A stretch of 64,000 bases of DNA from CAVXEH01 sp963805305 (lineage in GTDB: Bacteria; Chloroflexota; Limnocylindria; QHBO01): contig CAWDTM010000002.1 in assembly GCA_963805305.1 (NCBI GenBank), forward strand, positions 558,001 to 622,000, in the 5' to 3' direction. Of the stretch, positions 34,869 through 43,189 are shown piece after piece. Position numbers and translations under genes: made by a program. Below the pieces are notes generated by a model, which worked only from the letters and a program-made list of their open reading frames with translations, had not been told where the DNA came from and did not search any database. Position 1 is the first letter of the stretch, and each line of letters begins with the position of its first letter.

Positions 34869-35288
34869 ATGTCCAGCGACTCCGGACGTCGCGCCATGCG
34901 ATATCTCGCCGCCACCCTGTCGGCGGGAGCGGCCGTCGTCTATGTGCTCATCGGCTTCGAGGTGATCAAGGTCGTCGATCACAATCCGCCGGACATGCCC
35001 AGCCTGCTGCCCTTCGGCCTCCTGTCCGGTGGTGCATTCCTTCTGGGGGCCGTGCTCCTCCTTCTGTTCGACCGTCGGATCCTGTGGCTCCTCGGCGGCC
35101 TCTTCCAGGTGGGCGCCATCGCGATGTACTTCGTGGTTGCGCCCCAGCGTGATCCGTCCTACGAGCCGTGGGGTATCGGCCTCAAGGTCGTAGAGGTAGG
35201 GCTGCTCGTCTCGCTGGGCTACCTGGCCATCCGGCCATCCCGCGGCGCTCGACTGCACGAAGCGGCCATCCGCCGCATCGCGCAATGA
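34869..35288 (+). CDS. Four-helix integral membrane protein
   Basis: 139 residues with four hydrophobic segments: YLAATLSAGAAVVYVLIGF, LLPFGLLSGGAFLLGAVLLLLF, ILWLLGGLFQVGAIAMYFVVA and a fourth near VVEVGLLVSLGYLAI. No family is recognised. GGAGG lies 7 nt before ATG 34869. Its stop overlaps the flavodoxin start (ATGA), so they are translationally coupled, hinting at a membrane redox role. Confidence 0.65.
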   Translation: MSSDSGRRAMRYLAATLSAGAAVVYVLIGFEVIKVVDHNPPDMPSLLPFGLLSGGAFLLGAVLLLLFDRRILWLLGGLFQVGAIAMYFVVAPQRDPSYEPWGIGLKVVEVGLLVSLGYLAIRPSRGARLHEAAIRRIAQ

Positions 35289-35764
35289 ACGCGCTGGTCG
35301 TCTACGCCACGCGGACCGGGAACACGCGGCGCGTGGCTGAGGCCGTCGCGGAGGCGCTGCGCGCGCGCGGCATGGGCGTCACCCTGCAGGACGTGGCCGG
35401 TGCGCCCGGTCTCGTCCCCGAGGGCACGGATCTGCTCGTGGTTGGCGGTCCCACGGAGGGGCACGGTATGACGCCGCCAATGGCGTCCTATCTGCAGCGC
35501 CTCGATCGCGCAGGGCTGCGGGGCGTCACGGCAGCGGCGTTTGACACCCGGCTGTGGTGGCCCCGGATCCTGTCGGGTTCCGCGGCGGCGAGCATTGCAC
35601 GGACGCTGCGAGACAGGGGCGCGCGCGTGGTCGGTGATGAGATGAGCTTCATCGTGAGCATGAAGCCGGAGCTCGTCGCCGGCGAGATCGAGCGTGCCGC
35701 CAGCTGGGCGCGCGAGCTTGCGGAAGGGGTGGACCGGCGGGTGCAGGTCTCCGCGACGCCGTAG
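35285..35764 (+). CDS. Flavodoxin-domain protein
   Basis: 159 residues. The N-terminal FMN phosphate loop is YATRTGNTRRVAEAV, followed by LLVVGGPTEGHGMTPPM and FDTRLWWPRILSGSAA, characteristic of the flavodoxin fold (flavodoxin_1 or protoporphyrinogen-oxidase-like). It may carry electrons or act as a small quinone/flavin reductase. It starts within the stop of the membrane-protein gene. Confidence 0.82.
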   Translation: MNALVVYATRTGNTRRVAEAVAEALRARGMGVTLQDVAGAPGLVPEGTDLLVVGGPTEGHGMTPPMASYLQRLDRAGLRGVTAAAFDTRLWWPRILSGSAAASIARTLRDRGARVVGDEMSFIVSMKPELVAGEIERAASWARELAEGVDRRVQVSATP

Positions 35765-35814
35765 CCCCGTGTCGGCGGAGACACGGGCAACCGTGCCGCC
35801 GTAGCATTGGGCCG

Positions 35815-36321
35815 ATGTTCGAGACCGATGTCGAGGTCGCGGAGCTCCAGGCGCTGTTCGACGAGACGATGCGCCACGCCAACCCGCACATGCGCAGCAT
35901 CGTGCACCCTGGCCGACGTCTGAGCGCGAACCAGGTCGTGCGCTACCTCCAGGGCACCAGGCATGTCGCGTTCGCAACGGTGAGTCCCGAGGGCGAGCCG
36001 CGCGTCTCGCCGCTCGACGCGCTCTTCATCCATGGGCGTTTCACGATGTCCACCGGCCGGCGGGCGACGAAAGTGCGGCACCTCCAGGCGAATCCCGCGT
36101 GTTCCGCGGTGCACATGGACGGCGATCGCATCGCGGTGGTCGCCAACGGGACCGTGGAGTGGATCGAGCCCGATCATCCGGATCACCGCCTCATCCACCG
36201 GACGTGGACGGAGACCTACGAGTCGGACCCGTATACCTGGGGTGACATCGTCTTCTTCCGGCTGGTGCCCTCCACGATGTGGGCCTACGCCTTCAATCCC
36301 GACGACTTCCCCGCCGAGTAG
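35815..36321 (+). CDS. Pyridoxamine 5'-phosphate oxidase-like (PPOX split-barrel) protein
   Basis: 168 residues with the FMN/F420-binding split barrel: VVRYLQGTRHVAFATVSPEGEPRVSPLDALFIHGRFTMSTGRRATKVRHLQANP. Members bind FMN, haem or deazaflavin F420; this one is not a true PdxH and its cofactor is unknown. TAGCAT (35802-35807) ends 7 nt before ATG, giving a leaderless start. Its last 29 bp overlap the convergent FAD oxidase gene. Confidence 0.8.
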   Translation: MFETDVEVAELQALFDETMRHANPHMRSIVHPGRRLSANQVVRYLQGTRHVAFATVSPEGEPRVSPLDALFIHGRFTMSTGRRATKVRHLQANPACSAVHMDGDRIAVVANGTVEWIEPDHPDHRLIHRTWTETYESDPYTWGDIVFFRLVPSTMWAYAFNPDDFPAE

Positions 36322-37711
36322 CGGTCGCCCCCGCGGGCGGCACGTTCTGGTTCCGGTGGAAGAGATTCTCCGGGTCGTATCTGCGCTTCAGCTGGGCGAG
36401 GCGCCGCCACGTCGCATCCGGGTAGGCCTCGTGGACGCGTTCCGTCCCTTCGTCGCCCACGAAGTTCGCGTAGGCGCCACGTGTCTCCCCGCGGAGATCG
36501 GCCATGAGCCTCTGTGCCCAGGCGACGCGCCGCTCCACGTCGCCGGGACCGGTGGCCAGGTTCACCGCCACCGCGAGGATCGGCCGCTCGCGGTGGCCGT
36601 AGGCAGTGGCGTCATTTGCCACGCGTCCGGCCGCGCCGCCGAGGACGCGAAGCTGAACCGCCCGCATCGGGGAGTCGGTGGACGCCAGGCCTTCGATGAT
36701 CGTCCCTGCCATGGGGGGCTCGAACCGGTCGAGGAAGAACGTGCGCTGGACGAAGATCGGCGGGGGACCCTGGAGCGGCGGCTCCGGGAAGTAGATTTCG
36801 GGGTAGCGCATGGGGCGCAGCATGTCGACCACCGGCGTCCCGAGGGCACGGAATGGCTTCATGGCGCGGAGGCCCGCCTCCTGGTCGCCGGCATGCACGA
36901 TGAGCGCCATGAGGACCAGCGAACCGTGATGCTCCTCCGGGACGAAGGGCATGGGCGGGGCCGGCATGACATTGCCGATCGCCGACAGCTCCTCGGGCGC
37001 CGCCGCGGCCGCCTCCATGAACCCAGCGATCGAATCGGCCGTGGCGGGGACCATCAGCATGCCGCCCACGACCTCTCCGATCGGCTGGAGACGGAACTGG
37101 AAGCGCGTGACGACGCCCAGGTTGCCGCCACCGCCACGGATGCCCCAGAAGAGGTCCGGGTGGTGGTCGGCAGCGGTGCGGAGTCGCTCACCGTCGGCCG
37201 TCACGACGTCGGCGGCAAGCAGCGAATCGATCGTCAGCCCGTGCTTGCGCACGAGATAGCCGATGCCGCCTCCGGTCGTGATCCCGCCGATGCCCACTGA
37301 CCCCGTGTCCCCGAAGCCGACCGCCAGGTCATGCTTGTCGAGCGCGGTCGTCACCTGGCCCGCGGTGAGCCCGGCATCGGCCCAGGCGGTGCCTCCCTCG
37401 AGGTCCACGTCAAGACGCTGGAGGTCGCGGAGGTCAAGGACGATCCCGCCCTCGGTGACGCCGTGTCCGGCAGCCGAGTGACCACCGCCGCGCACGGCGA
37501 GCTCAAGTCCGGTCTCGCGCGCCAGCAGAACCACGCGCGCCACGTCGGCATGGTCTGCGACCCGCACGATCAGCGCGGGGTGGCGATCGATCCCGCCCAG
37601 GGCGATCGCCCGTGTGGCGTCGTAGTCGGCATCGCCGGGAGTGATCAGTCGTCCGTTGATCTCGTCGCGAAGCGCGGCGAGGCGCTGCGTCGTGACCGGG
37701 GTGGTCGTCAT
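36293..37711 (-). CDS. FAD-linked oxidase with berberine-bridge (BBE) domain
   Basis: 472 residues. The VAO/PCMH-type FAD domain contains RGGGHSAAGHG, with the histidine used for covalent flavin attachment in this family, and GVGGITTGGGIGYL-type FAD contacts (SVGIGGITTGGGIGYL). The C-terminal berberine-bridge segment is TWRRLAQLKRRYDPENLFHRNQNV. It oxidises an unknown alcohol, sugar or alkaloid-like substrate. GAGGAG precedes ATG 37711 by 9 nt. Confidence 0.9.
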   Translation of the reverse strand: MTTTPVTTQRLAALRDEINGRLITPGDADYDATRAIALGGIDRHPALIVRVADHADVARVVLLARETGLELAVRGGGHSAAGHGVTEGGIVLDLRDLQRLDVDLEGGTAWADAGLTAGQVTTALDKHDLAVGFGDTGSVGIGGITTGGGIGYLVRKHGLTIDSLLAADVVTADGERLRTAADHHPDLFWGIRGGGGNLGVVTRFQFRLQPIGEVVGGMLMVPATADSIAGFMEAAAAAPEELSAIGNVMPAPPMPFVPEEHHGSLVLMALIVHAGDQEAGLRAMKPFRALGTPVVDMLRPMRYPEIYFPEPPLQGPPPIFVQRTFFLDRFEPPMAGTIIEGLASTDSPMRAVQLRVLGGAAGRVANDATAYGHRERPILAVAVNLATGPGDVERRVAWAQRLMADLRGETRGAYANFVGDEGTERVHEAYPDATWRRLAQLKRRYDPENLFHRNQNVPPAGATATRRGSRRD

Positions 37712-37801
37712 GTCAGGGTGCTCCTCGGGTGTCGCGTGGTCTCTGAATCGATGAGACGCACCCGGTGGGCGGAACTCATCGGTCCGCAATACTATGACCG
37801 C

Positions 37802-38815
37802 ATGAGCGACGCGACCGCGACCGCGCCGGCTGGCGCTGCCACTTCCCGCCCCCAACCCGAAGACCTGGAGCCGTACCGCCGCGAGCTCACGGGGTACGCC
37901 TACCGGATGCTCGGCTCCGCATTCGAGGCAGAGGACGCCGTGCAGGAGACCCTGCTGCGGGCCTGGCGCAATCTGGGACGCTTCGAGGGCCGCTCGTCCC
38001 TCCGCTCGTGGCTCTATCGGATCACGACCAATGTCTGCCTGGACATGCTCTCCAGCCGCCAGCGCCGCGCACGACCCATGGACCTGGGCCCGGCCGGCGT
38101 CGCTGACATCCGCCTGCTCGGTGAGCCCATGCCAGAAGTGACCTGGATCGAGCCGATACCGGACGACCGCGTCCTTTCGGTGGGGGACGATCTCGCCGGA
38201 GACCCGGCCGACGTAGCAGTCGCGCGCGAGTCCGTCCGGCTGGCCTTCGTCGCCGCGCTCCAGCGACTCCCCGCGCGCCAACGGGCGGTGCTCATCCTGC
38301 GCGAGGTGCTCCGCTGGCGGGCGAGCGAGGTGGCGGAGCTGCTCGACACGACGGTCACGTCGGTCAACAGCGCGCTGCAGCGGGCCCGCGCCACCCTGGC
38401 ACAGGCACCGTCCGAGCCATCCGGCGATGAGCTGGACGATGAGCGGCGCGCGCTCCTTGCGCGCTACGTCGAGGCGTTCGAGTCGTACGACATGGACCGG
38501 CTCACCGCGCTGCTCGCAGAGGACGCAACCTGGAACATGCCGCCGTACGCCCTGTGGCTCCAGACCCACGCCGACATCGTGGGCTGGTGCCTGGGGCCGG
38601 GAATCGGCTGCCGGGGGTCGCGCCTGGTGCCGATATCGGCGAACGGCATGCCGGCGTACGGTCAGTACAAGCCGTCGGAGACCAACGATGGCTGGGAGCC
38701 CTGGTCGATCCAGGTGCTCGAGACATCAGGCGATCGCATCACCGGGATCACCTTCTTCCTCGACACGCAGCGCCTGTTCCCGCTCTTCGGCCTCCCGCTC
38801 CGGCTCGACGCCTGA
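37802..38815 (+). CDS. SigJ/ECF41-like sigma factor with C-terminal NTF2/SnoaL domain
   Basis: 337 residues. Region 2: YRRELTGYAYRMLGSAFEAEDAVQETLLRAWRNLGRF. Region 4: ALQRLPARQRAVLILREVLRWRASEVAELLDTTVTSVNSALQRARATL. The C-terminal 125 residues (LLARYVEAFESYDMDRLTALLAEDATWNMPP) form a SnoaL-like fold that in related sigma factors acts as a built-in regulator. TACTAT (37790-37795) ends 6 nt before ATG 37802. It diverges from the FAD oxidase gene, a common arrangement for ECF41 genes, which often control a neighbouring oxidoreductase. Confidence 0.9.
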   Translation: MSDATATAPAGAATSRPQPEDLEPYRRELTGYAYRMLGSAFEAEDAVQETLLRAWRNLGRFEGRSSLRSWLYRITTNVCLDMLSSRQRRARPMDLGPAGVADIRLLGEPMPEVTWIEPIPDDRVLSVGDDLAGDPADVAVARESVRLAFVAALQRLPARQRAVLILREVLRWRASEVAELLDTTVTSVNSALQRARATLAQAPSEPSGDELDDERRALLARYVEAFESYDMDRLTALLAEDATWNMPPYALWLQTHADIVGWCLGPGIGCRGSRLVPISANGMPAYGQYKPSETNDGWEPWSIQVLETSGDRITGITFFLDTQRLFPLFGLPLRLDA

Positions 38816-39019
38816 GCCGAGCTCGAAGCGCTCGAGGAGACCGGCGAGCGACAGGAGCTCGCACAGCTCGGGCGAGGCGCCGACGAGCCGCACCCCCAGC
38901 GAAAGCCGCGCCGCATCGAGCCGCAGCCGGGCGAGGGCGTCAACCGTCTCGAACGTCGGACGGACTTCGCCGAGCGCGCAGACGATGGTCCGGTCCCGTC
39001 CTGACGCAGGATTCTCCAT
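38726..39019 (-). CDS. STAS-domain protein (anti-sigma-antagonist-like)
   Basis: 97 residues. TIVCALGEVRPTFETVDALARLRLDAARLSLGVRLVGASPELCELLSLAGL resembles STAS domains of MlaB/SpoIIAA type, although the usual Asp-Ser phosphorylation motif is not clear. It overlaps the 3' end of the sigma gene on the other strand by 90 bp, an unusually long antisense overlap. ATG 39019 is preferred; longer starts exist at 39067 and 39085. Confidence 0.55.
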   Translation of the reverse strand: MENPASGRDRTIVCALGEVRPTFETVDALARLRLDAARLSLGVRLVGASPELCELLSLAGLLERFELGSGVEPEREAEEREQALRVEEEGDPGDAIA

Positions 39020-39129
39020 GGTCTCGCCATGAAGACTGCGGAGCGCTTGCGAACTCACCGCCAACATGGGGGGACGCTGCAGCACCGGGGCATCCGTGGA
39101 GCGCGTCGAGTCGGGCGCGCGCGCAGGAC

Positions 39130-39369
39130 TCAGAGGCGCGCCCCGGTGGTGTCAGGCGGCTCCGGCCGCTCGGGCCGGTCGTCGAGACCCTCCACGGTGA
39201 TGCCGTTCGCGGTGTCGCGCGATTCGCGGTACGGCTCCTCGATCTGGGTGACGGGGCGCGGCTTGTTGAGGATCATCTGGTCGAGCGTGCCAAAGAGGCC
39301 CGCGATCACCGCGCCGGCGGAAGGGTCAGACGGAAGCGGATCGTCGGGTCCGCGCTTGCGACGAGCCAT
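39130..39369 (-). CDS. Small acidic protein of unknown function
   Basis: 79 residues: a basic start MARRKRGPDDPLPSDPSAG, a short hydrophobic piece AVIAGLFGTLDQMIL, then a polar, Pro-rich tail. It is not recognised. It has a convincing leaderless promoter: TATCGT (complement of 39377-39382) ends 7 nt before ATG 39369, which is the main reason to believe it is real. The divergent NagD-like gene begins 126 bp away. Confidence 0.5.
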   Translation of the reverse strand: MARRKRGPDDPLPSDPSAGAVIAGLFGTLDQMILNKPRPVTQIEEPYRESRDTANGITVEGLDDRPERPEPPDTTGARL

Positions 39370-39494
39370 GCCGACCACGATACGCCCACGGCCTGCACGA
39401 CGCACCCCCGTCGAAGGGCTCGGTCCACTCCCTTGTGCGATGTGCACGGGCGCGGGCCATACGCGGCGACGGCGAGAGGGCTAGCATCCGTCAG

Positions 39495-40304
39495 GTGAAC
39501 AGGCAGCGCACCAGCTGGCTCATGGATATGGACGGCGTGATCGTCCGTGAAGAGCACCTCGTGCCCGGCGCGGACCGCTTCCTGGCCCGGCTGGCGGAGA
39601 CACAGCACCCGTTCCTGGTCCTCACCAACAACTCGATGTTCAGCACGCGGGATCTTGCGGCTCGCCTGGGGCGCATGGGCGTCAGCATCGACGCGGAGTC
39701 CATCTTCACCTCCGCGCTCGCCACCGCGCAGTTCCTCGACCAGCAGCGACCCGGCGGCACGGCATTCGTCATTGGCGAGGCCGGCCTGACCAACGCCATC
39801 TACCAGGTGGGCTACACGCAGTCGGAGGCGGATCCCGATTACGTGGTGCTGGGCGAGACCAGGACCTACTCGTTCGAGCGCATCAGCCGCGCCATCCAGC
39901 TCATCACCCGCGGCGCCCGCTTCATCGCCACCAACCCCGATCCCACGGGACCCAGCCCGGACGGTCCGCTGCCGGCCACCGGTTCGGTCGCTGCGCTGAT
40001 CTCGAGCGCCACGGGGGTGCAGCCCTACTTCATCGGCAAACCGAACCCGTTCATGATCCGGTCGGCAATGCGCACCCTGGGGGCACACTCGGCGTCGACC
40101 GTCATGATTGGCGACCGGATGGACACCGACGTGGTGACCGGCCTCGAGGCGGGCTGCGAGACGATCCTGGTCCTGAGCGGCATCACCGCGTCCGAGGAGG
40201 AGGCGAACCGCTTCGGCTACCTCCCCACGCGGATCGTGGCATCCGTCGCGGACCTCGTGGACCAGATCGAGCCCATGGAGGCCGTCGAGCCCGCCAACGG
40301 CTAG
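39495..40304 (+). CDS. HAD-IIA phosphatase (NagD-like)
   Basis: 269 residues. Motif I is MDMDGVIV, motif II FLVLTNNSMFS, motif III GKPNPFMIRSAM and motif IV MIGDRMDTDVVTGLEAG, defining HAD subfamily IIA (NagD/p-nitrophenylphosphatase-like), which dephosphorylates small metabolites such as nucleotides or sugar phosphates. The first catalytic aspartate is in the typical N-terminal position. TAGCAT (39482-39487) ends 7 nt before GTG 39495. Confidence 0.9.
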   Translation: MNRQRTSWLMDMDGVIVREEHLVPGADRFLARLAETQHPFLVLTNNSMFSTRDLAARLGRMGVSIDAESIFTSALATAQFLDQQRPGGTAFVIGEAGLTNAIYQVGYTQSEADPDYVVLGETRTYSFERISRAIQLITRGARFIATNPDPTGPSPDGPLPATGSVAALISSATGVQPYFIGKPNPFMIRSAMRTLGAHSASTVMIGDRMDTDVVTGLEAGCETILVLSGITASEEEANRFGYLPTRIVASVADLVDQIEPMEAVEPANG

Positions 40305-40378
40305 TGCGGGGGTCCGTTCGTTCGACCCTTGACACGACCGGACCGCGAATCGATCCTGACGGCAAGGAGGGGGAGCTC

Positions 40379-40786
40379 ATGCTCGTCTGGAACGAAGTGC
40401 GAACCCGATGGGGCCAGCTGCTCGGGTCGCATGGACGCACCGTCATCATCGGCGGAGGGCTCCTCGTGGTGGTGCTCGCCGCCCTGGCCGTCGTGTCGGC
40501 GCCGATGCGCGCGCTCCTCGAGATCGTCATCCGGTACGGCTCCATTGGCCTGGTGGTCTACCTGGCCTTTGACCTCGTTCTGCGCTTCTCGCACGGACCG
40601 TCCGCGTTCGACGGCGCCGGGGAGGAGTTCCACGGCCCCTCTGCCCGCGCGGCGATCATCCTGATCGTGGCGGTCGTGGCAGCCGTCGCGTTCAACTGGG
40701 TCGGCGCGAGCTGGGCTCTCAACCAGGTCTACGGTTCGGGCGACCCGCTGCCATCCGGCCTGGCCATCCCTGGCACCCTGCGCTGA
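40379..40786 (+). CDS. Three-helix membrane protein
   Basis: 135 residues with hydrophobic segments at about 23-43 (VIIGGGLLVVVLAALAVVS), 48-65 and 88-108 (AAIILIVAVVAAVAFNWVG). No family is recognised. AAGGAGG lies 8 nt before ATG 40379. TTGACA (40329-40334), 17 nt, GATCCT gives a plausible promoter of its own, so this gene has a leadered message, unlike its upstream neighbour. Confidence 0.62.
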   Translation: MLVWNEVRTRWGQLLGSHGRTVIIGGGLLVVVLAALAVVSAPMRALLEIVIRYGSIGLVVYLAFDLVLRFSHGPSAFDGAGEEFHGPSARAAIILIVAVVAAVAFNWVGASWALNQVYGSGDPLPSGLAIPGTLR

Positions 40787-40804
40787 CTCGCGGCCCGGCC
40801 CCGG

Positions 40805-41737
40805 TCAGCCCTTCGTCAGCTTCTCGACCACGAACTTGGAGGCGCAGGTCAGCCAGGCGCTCAGCTGGACGAGATCCGTGGGGTTGCTCGTGTCGCCGCA
40901 GGCCTGCGCTGCCGTGTCGTTGAAGTGCCCGACCAGTTGGTACGCGGGACCGGTTGTGTTCACCGCTGCGAGGCCGGTCGGCTCGATCCCGGTGGCGGGA
41001 TCGAAATGCAGCAGCAGGAGCGGGGTCGTGCTCCCATCCGCGTTGACCCAGCTGTGGTTGACGTTGTCGCAGACGAGCCAGTCCGGCTGCCCGGGCGGCG
41101 GCTGGCAGGCTCCGCCCAGGCCGGCGTCCGGCGGCAGCGCCGTCTGGTGCGCGGTAAACGAAAGGGGCGATGAGCCAAAGCAGCCGATGCGTTCGATCCC
41201 GGTGAGGCCGGCAATCGCCGTCACTCCTGGGCTCGGGCAGCCACTGCTGTCCGCAACGAGCCAGGGGGTGGTCCCTGCTGCCCCGGCGACCCAGCCAACC
41301 GCGATCTCTTCGGTGCTGCCCTCGACGTCCTGCGCCAGGCCCACGGCGTACCAGGCATACCCGTCTGCCTGGACCGGCCCGCTCAGCACCAGGACATGGT
41401 TCCCGGAGCTCAACGGCAGGGTCACCGGCAGATAGGCCGGCGGCTGGAGCAGGGCTGCGGAGGCCGATGGCGCGACCCGGACGTTGAGGGTGCCCACCGT
41501 CACGCGAGCAAGCGTCAGGGCGGGCAGGCCCGGCAGGGGAGTGGCGGTCGGCCCCGGCGTGGGTGTTGGCTGGACCGATGGCGCCGCCGAGCCGGTGGCC
41601 GGCGCGCTGCCGCCCGGGCTCGATCCGGGCGACGAGGTCCCCAGCTGCGTGGCCTCGACGTTGGAGGTGCCGGTTGCGCCACAGCCGGCCAGGACGAGAA
41701 GGACGCCCAGCGCCGCGCCAATGTCCCTGAGTCGCAT
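40805..41737 (-). CDS. Lipoprotein with SH3-like domain
   Basis: 310 residues. The lipobox is LAGC in ALGVLLVLAGCGATG. A Ser/Pro/Thr linker of about 45 residues is followed by LTLARVTVGTLNVRVAPSASAALLQPP and GYAWYAVG, typical of a bacterial SH3 wall-binding module. The C-terminal half has several paired cysteines (CPSP, GCFG, GACQ, VCDN, TCASK), suggesting disulfides outside the membrane. GGAGGGG precedes ATG 41737. Its organisation parallels the lipoprotein at 24516-25313. Confidence 0.7.
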   Translation of the reverse strand: MRLRDIGAALGVLLVLAGCGATGTSNVEATQLGTSSPGSSPGGSAPATGSAAPSVQPTPTPGPTATPLPGLPALTLARVTVGTLNVRVAPSASAALLQPPAYLPVTLPLSSGNHVLVLSGPVQADGYAWYAVGLAQDVEGSTEEIAVGWVAGAAGTTPWLVADSSGCPSPGVTAIAGLTGIERIGCFGSSPLSFTAHQTALPPDAGLGGACQPPPGQPDWLVCDNVNHSWVNADGSTTPLLLLHFDPATGIEPTGLAAVNTTGPAYQLVGHFNDTAAQACGDTSNPTDLVQLSAWLTCASKFVVEKLTKG

Positions 41738-41788
41738 GAATGCCCCTCCGCAGCTCGCCAGCCTCGTACGCCGCAACAGTACCGCGTC

Positions 41789-42427
41789 TCAACCGGTGCG
41801 GACGATGCGGGAGAGCCAGGCATGCGGCTGCTCGGCAGCGAACCCTTCGTTCACATCGAAGCGCTCCGCCGCGATGCGCTCCACCGTCCATCCGGCGCCG
41901 AAGGCGTCGCGGATCTCGTCCTGGGTCACCCGCCGCGGTCCGTCGCGACCGGGCGTCAGCTCCGAGAAGCAGAGGAGGTGCAGGACGCCGTCCGGTCGCA
42001 CGACGGACGCCAGGCTGGCCACATAGGCGCGACGCAGGTCGTCGTCGAAGGTGTGGAAGACGCCCGAGTCGACGACGCTGGCGAACGTGCGCTGCAGGGC
42101 GTCCAGACGCAGCGCGTCGGCCACGTGGAACTCGACCGGAAGGTCGCGCGCGGCGGCCTTGACGCGAGCGGCGCGGACGGCGATGGGAGCCAGGTCCACG
42201 CCCAGGACGTCGAACCCGCGGGCCGCCAGCATGAGCGCCTGCTCGCCCGTCCCGCAGCCGCAGTCGAGGATGGGGGATGCGAATTCGCCCGCATCGGCCA
42301 GGCGGACGAACGCCGATTGCGGTCGGCCGATGTCCCAGGGTGCCCGCCCTTCGCGATAGGCGCTGTCCCAGCGCGCGCTCATGCTCCCGATCGCGGGCGG
42401 CGGCAGATCTTCCTGTCTCGGCGGCAT
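41789..42427 (-). CDS. Class I SAM-dependent methyltransferase
   Basis: 212 residues. Motif I is ILDCGCGTGEQALMLA, followed by VLGVDLAPIAVRAAR and FHVADALRL, the S-adenosylmethionine pocket. WDSAYREGRAPWDIGRPQSAF upstream of motif I is characteristic of thiopurine/chalcogen-type methyltransferases and related small-molecule enzymes. The substrate is unknown. TAGAGT (complement of 42434-42439) ends 6 nt before ATG 42427, giving a leaderless message. Confidence 0.87.
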   Translation of the reverse strand: MPPRQEDLPPPAIGSMSARWDSAYREGRAPWDIGRPQSAFVRLADAGEFASPILDCGCGTGEQALMLAARGFDVLGVDLAPIAVRAARVKAAARDLPVEFHVADALRLDALQRTFASVVDSGVFHTFDDDLRRAYVASLASVVRPDGVLHLLCFSELTPGRDGPRRVTQDEIRDAFGAGWTVERIAAERFDVNEGFAAEQPHAWLSRIVRTG

Positions 42428-42474
42428 TCCGCGACTCTACTCCGCGGTGAGTTCGGTGTTCGGAGCGAAAACCA

Positions 42475-42503
42475 TTGACCCGCCGGGAGACCGGTTCTAG
42501 ACT
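42475..42503 (+). promoter_or_regulatory. Strong promoter in front of the 660-nt non-coding region
   Basis: TTGACC at 42475-42480, exactly 17 bp, TAGACT at 42498-42503. This is among the closest consensus promoters in the window. The predicted start is near 42510. It reads away from the methyltransferase promoter at 42434-42439. Confidence 0.6.
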
Positions 42504-42509
42504 CGGAGG

Positions 42510-43175
42510 ACGCGCCGAACACTCGCCTCGTTGCGAGCGGGGGCACGTGAAAGGGAAGGCTCGCGGCGATGACGCTGTCGTTCGCCAAGGGCCAACCGTC
42601 GGGATGCAGGTAGCGTGGGAGACGGGGATAAGCTCCCGTCCCAAAGTCCGTTGGGCACACTGTCTCGCCCGGGCGGATCCAGGAGGGCCAAAAGCCCACC
42701 TCGAGGTCCGGCCGGGATCGTCACGGGAGAAGGGTCCGTCGGACGGAGGTAACGATCGGGACCGGCGCGCGTCACCTTCGGGTGAGGTGCCAATCCGATC
42801 GGGCCGGCCCACGGCTCTGGTTCGGCGGCGTGGAAACCGTCGGGCGGCTCTGCAAACGAGGAGCCGCTGAATCTATGTTCGGCTGGCACTGGGATGCCTG
42901 GCTCGTCGCCGCTTAGCGCGCGCCGTGCAGACCAGCCACCGCAGGCCGGGCGCGACGTCTGAGGCGGGTTCGTTGGGATTCGGGGCCTTGGCCCCGGGAC
43001 CCCGATGGGCGTACCGATAGGGATCTGTGGCTCCGTGAAGGACTCGCAGGTCCCTTCGTCGTATCCGGGCCAAGTCCGGGAGCCGGGCTGGTCGGGAGCC
43101 TTGCCACCTGCAACAATGACCGCTCTTCCGCGACGGGACGTCGGACCGCCTCCGCGGAGCATGGAATCGGCTGAG
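42510..43175 (+). ncRNA. Candidate large structured RNA (~660 nt), class not recognised
   Basis: There is no credible protein frame on either strand over about 760 bp, in a genome where gaps are normally under 250 bp. Clear hairpins are frequent: CTCGC/GCGAG (42522-42537), ACGGG/CCCGT (42622-42639), GGGC-CAAAA-GCCC (about 42685-42696), CACC-TTCG-GGTG (42773-42784, a UUCG-type loop), GCGGCTC/GAGCCGC (42845-42867), GGGGCC-TT-GGCCCC (42980-42995). It lacks the T-arm of tmRNA, the conserved RNase P core and the SRP loop. It could be a free RNA or a very long leader of the glyoxalase-like gene that follows. Confidence 0.5.
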
Positions 43176-43189
43176 TTGGAGGTATTCCG

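Noticed and set aside
42845..42916. GCAAACGAG followed later by a GCC-GCT-TAG ending, resembling a tmRNA tag
   Set aside because: The GCA start and the Ala-Ala-stop are in different frames, and no tRNA-like acceptor or T-arm was found at the ends.
43021..43095. AAGTCCGGGAGCC resembling the RNase P P4 strand
   Set aside because: The rest of the conserved RNase P core (GAGGAAAGUCC, ACAGAA, GGCUUA) is missing in the right order on either strand.
42497..43162. Long open frame on the minus strand across the candidate RNA
   Set aside because: The translation is Pro/Arg-rich low-complexity typical of out-of-frame high-GC DNA, without domains, start signal or codon pattern of neighbouring genes.
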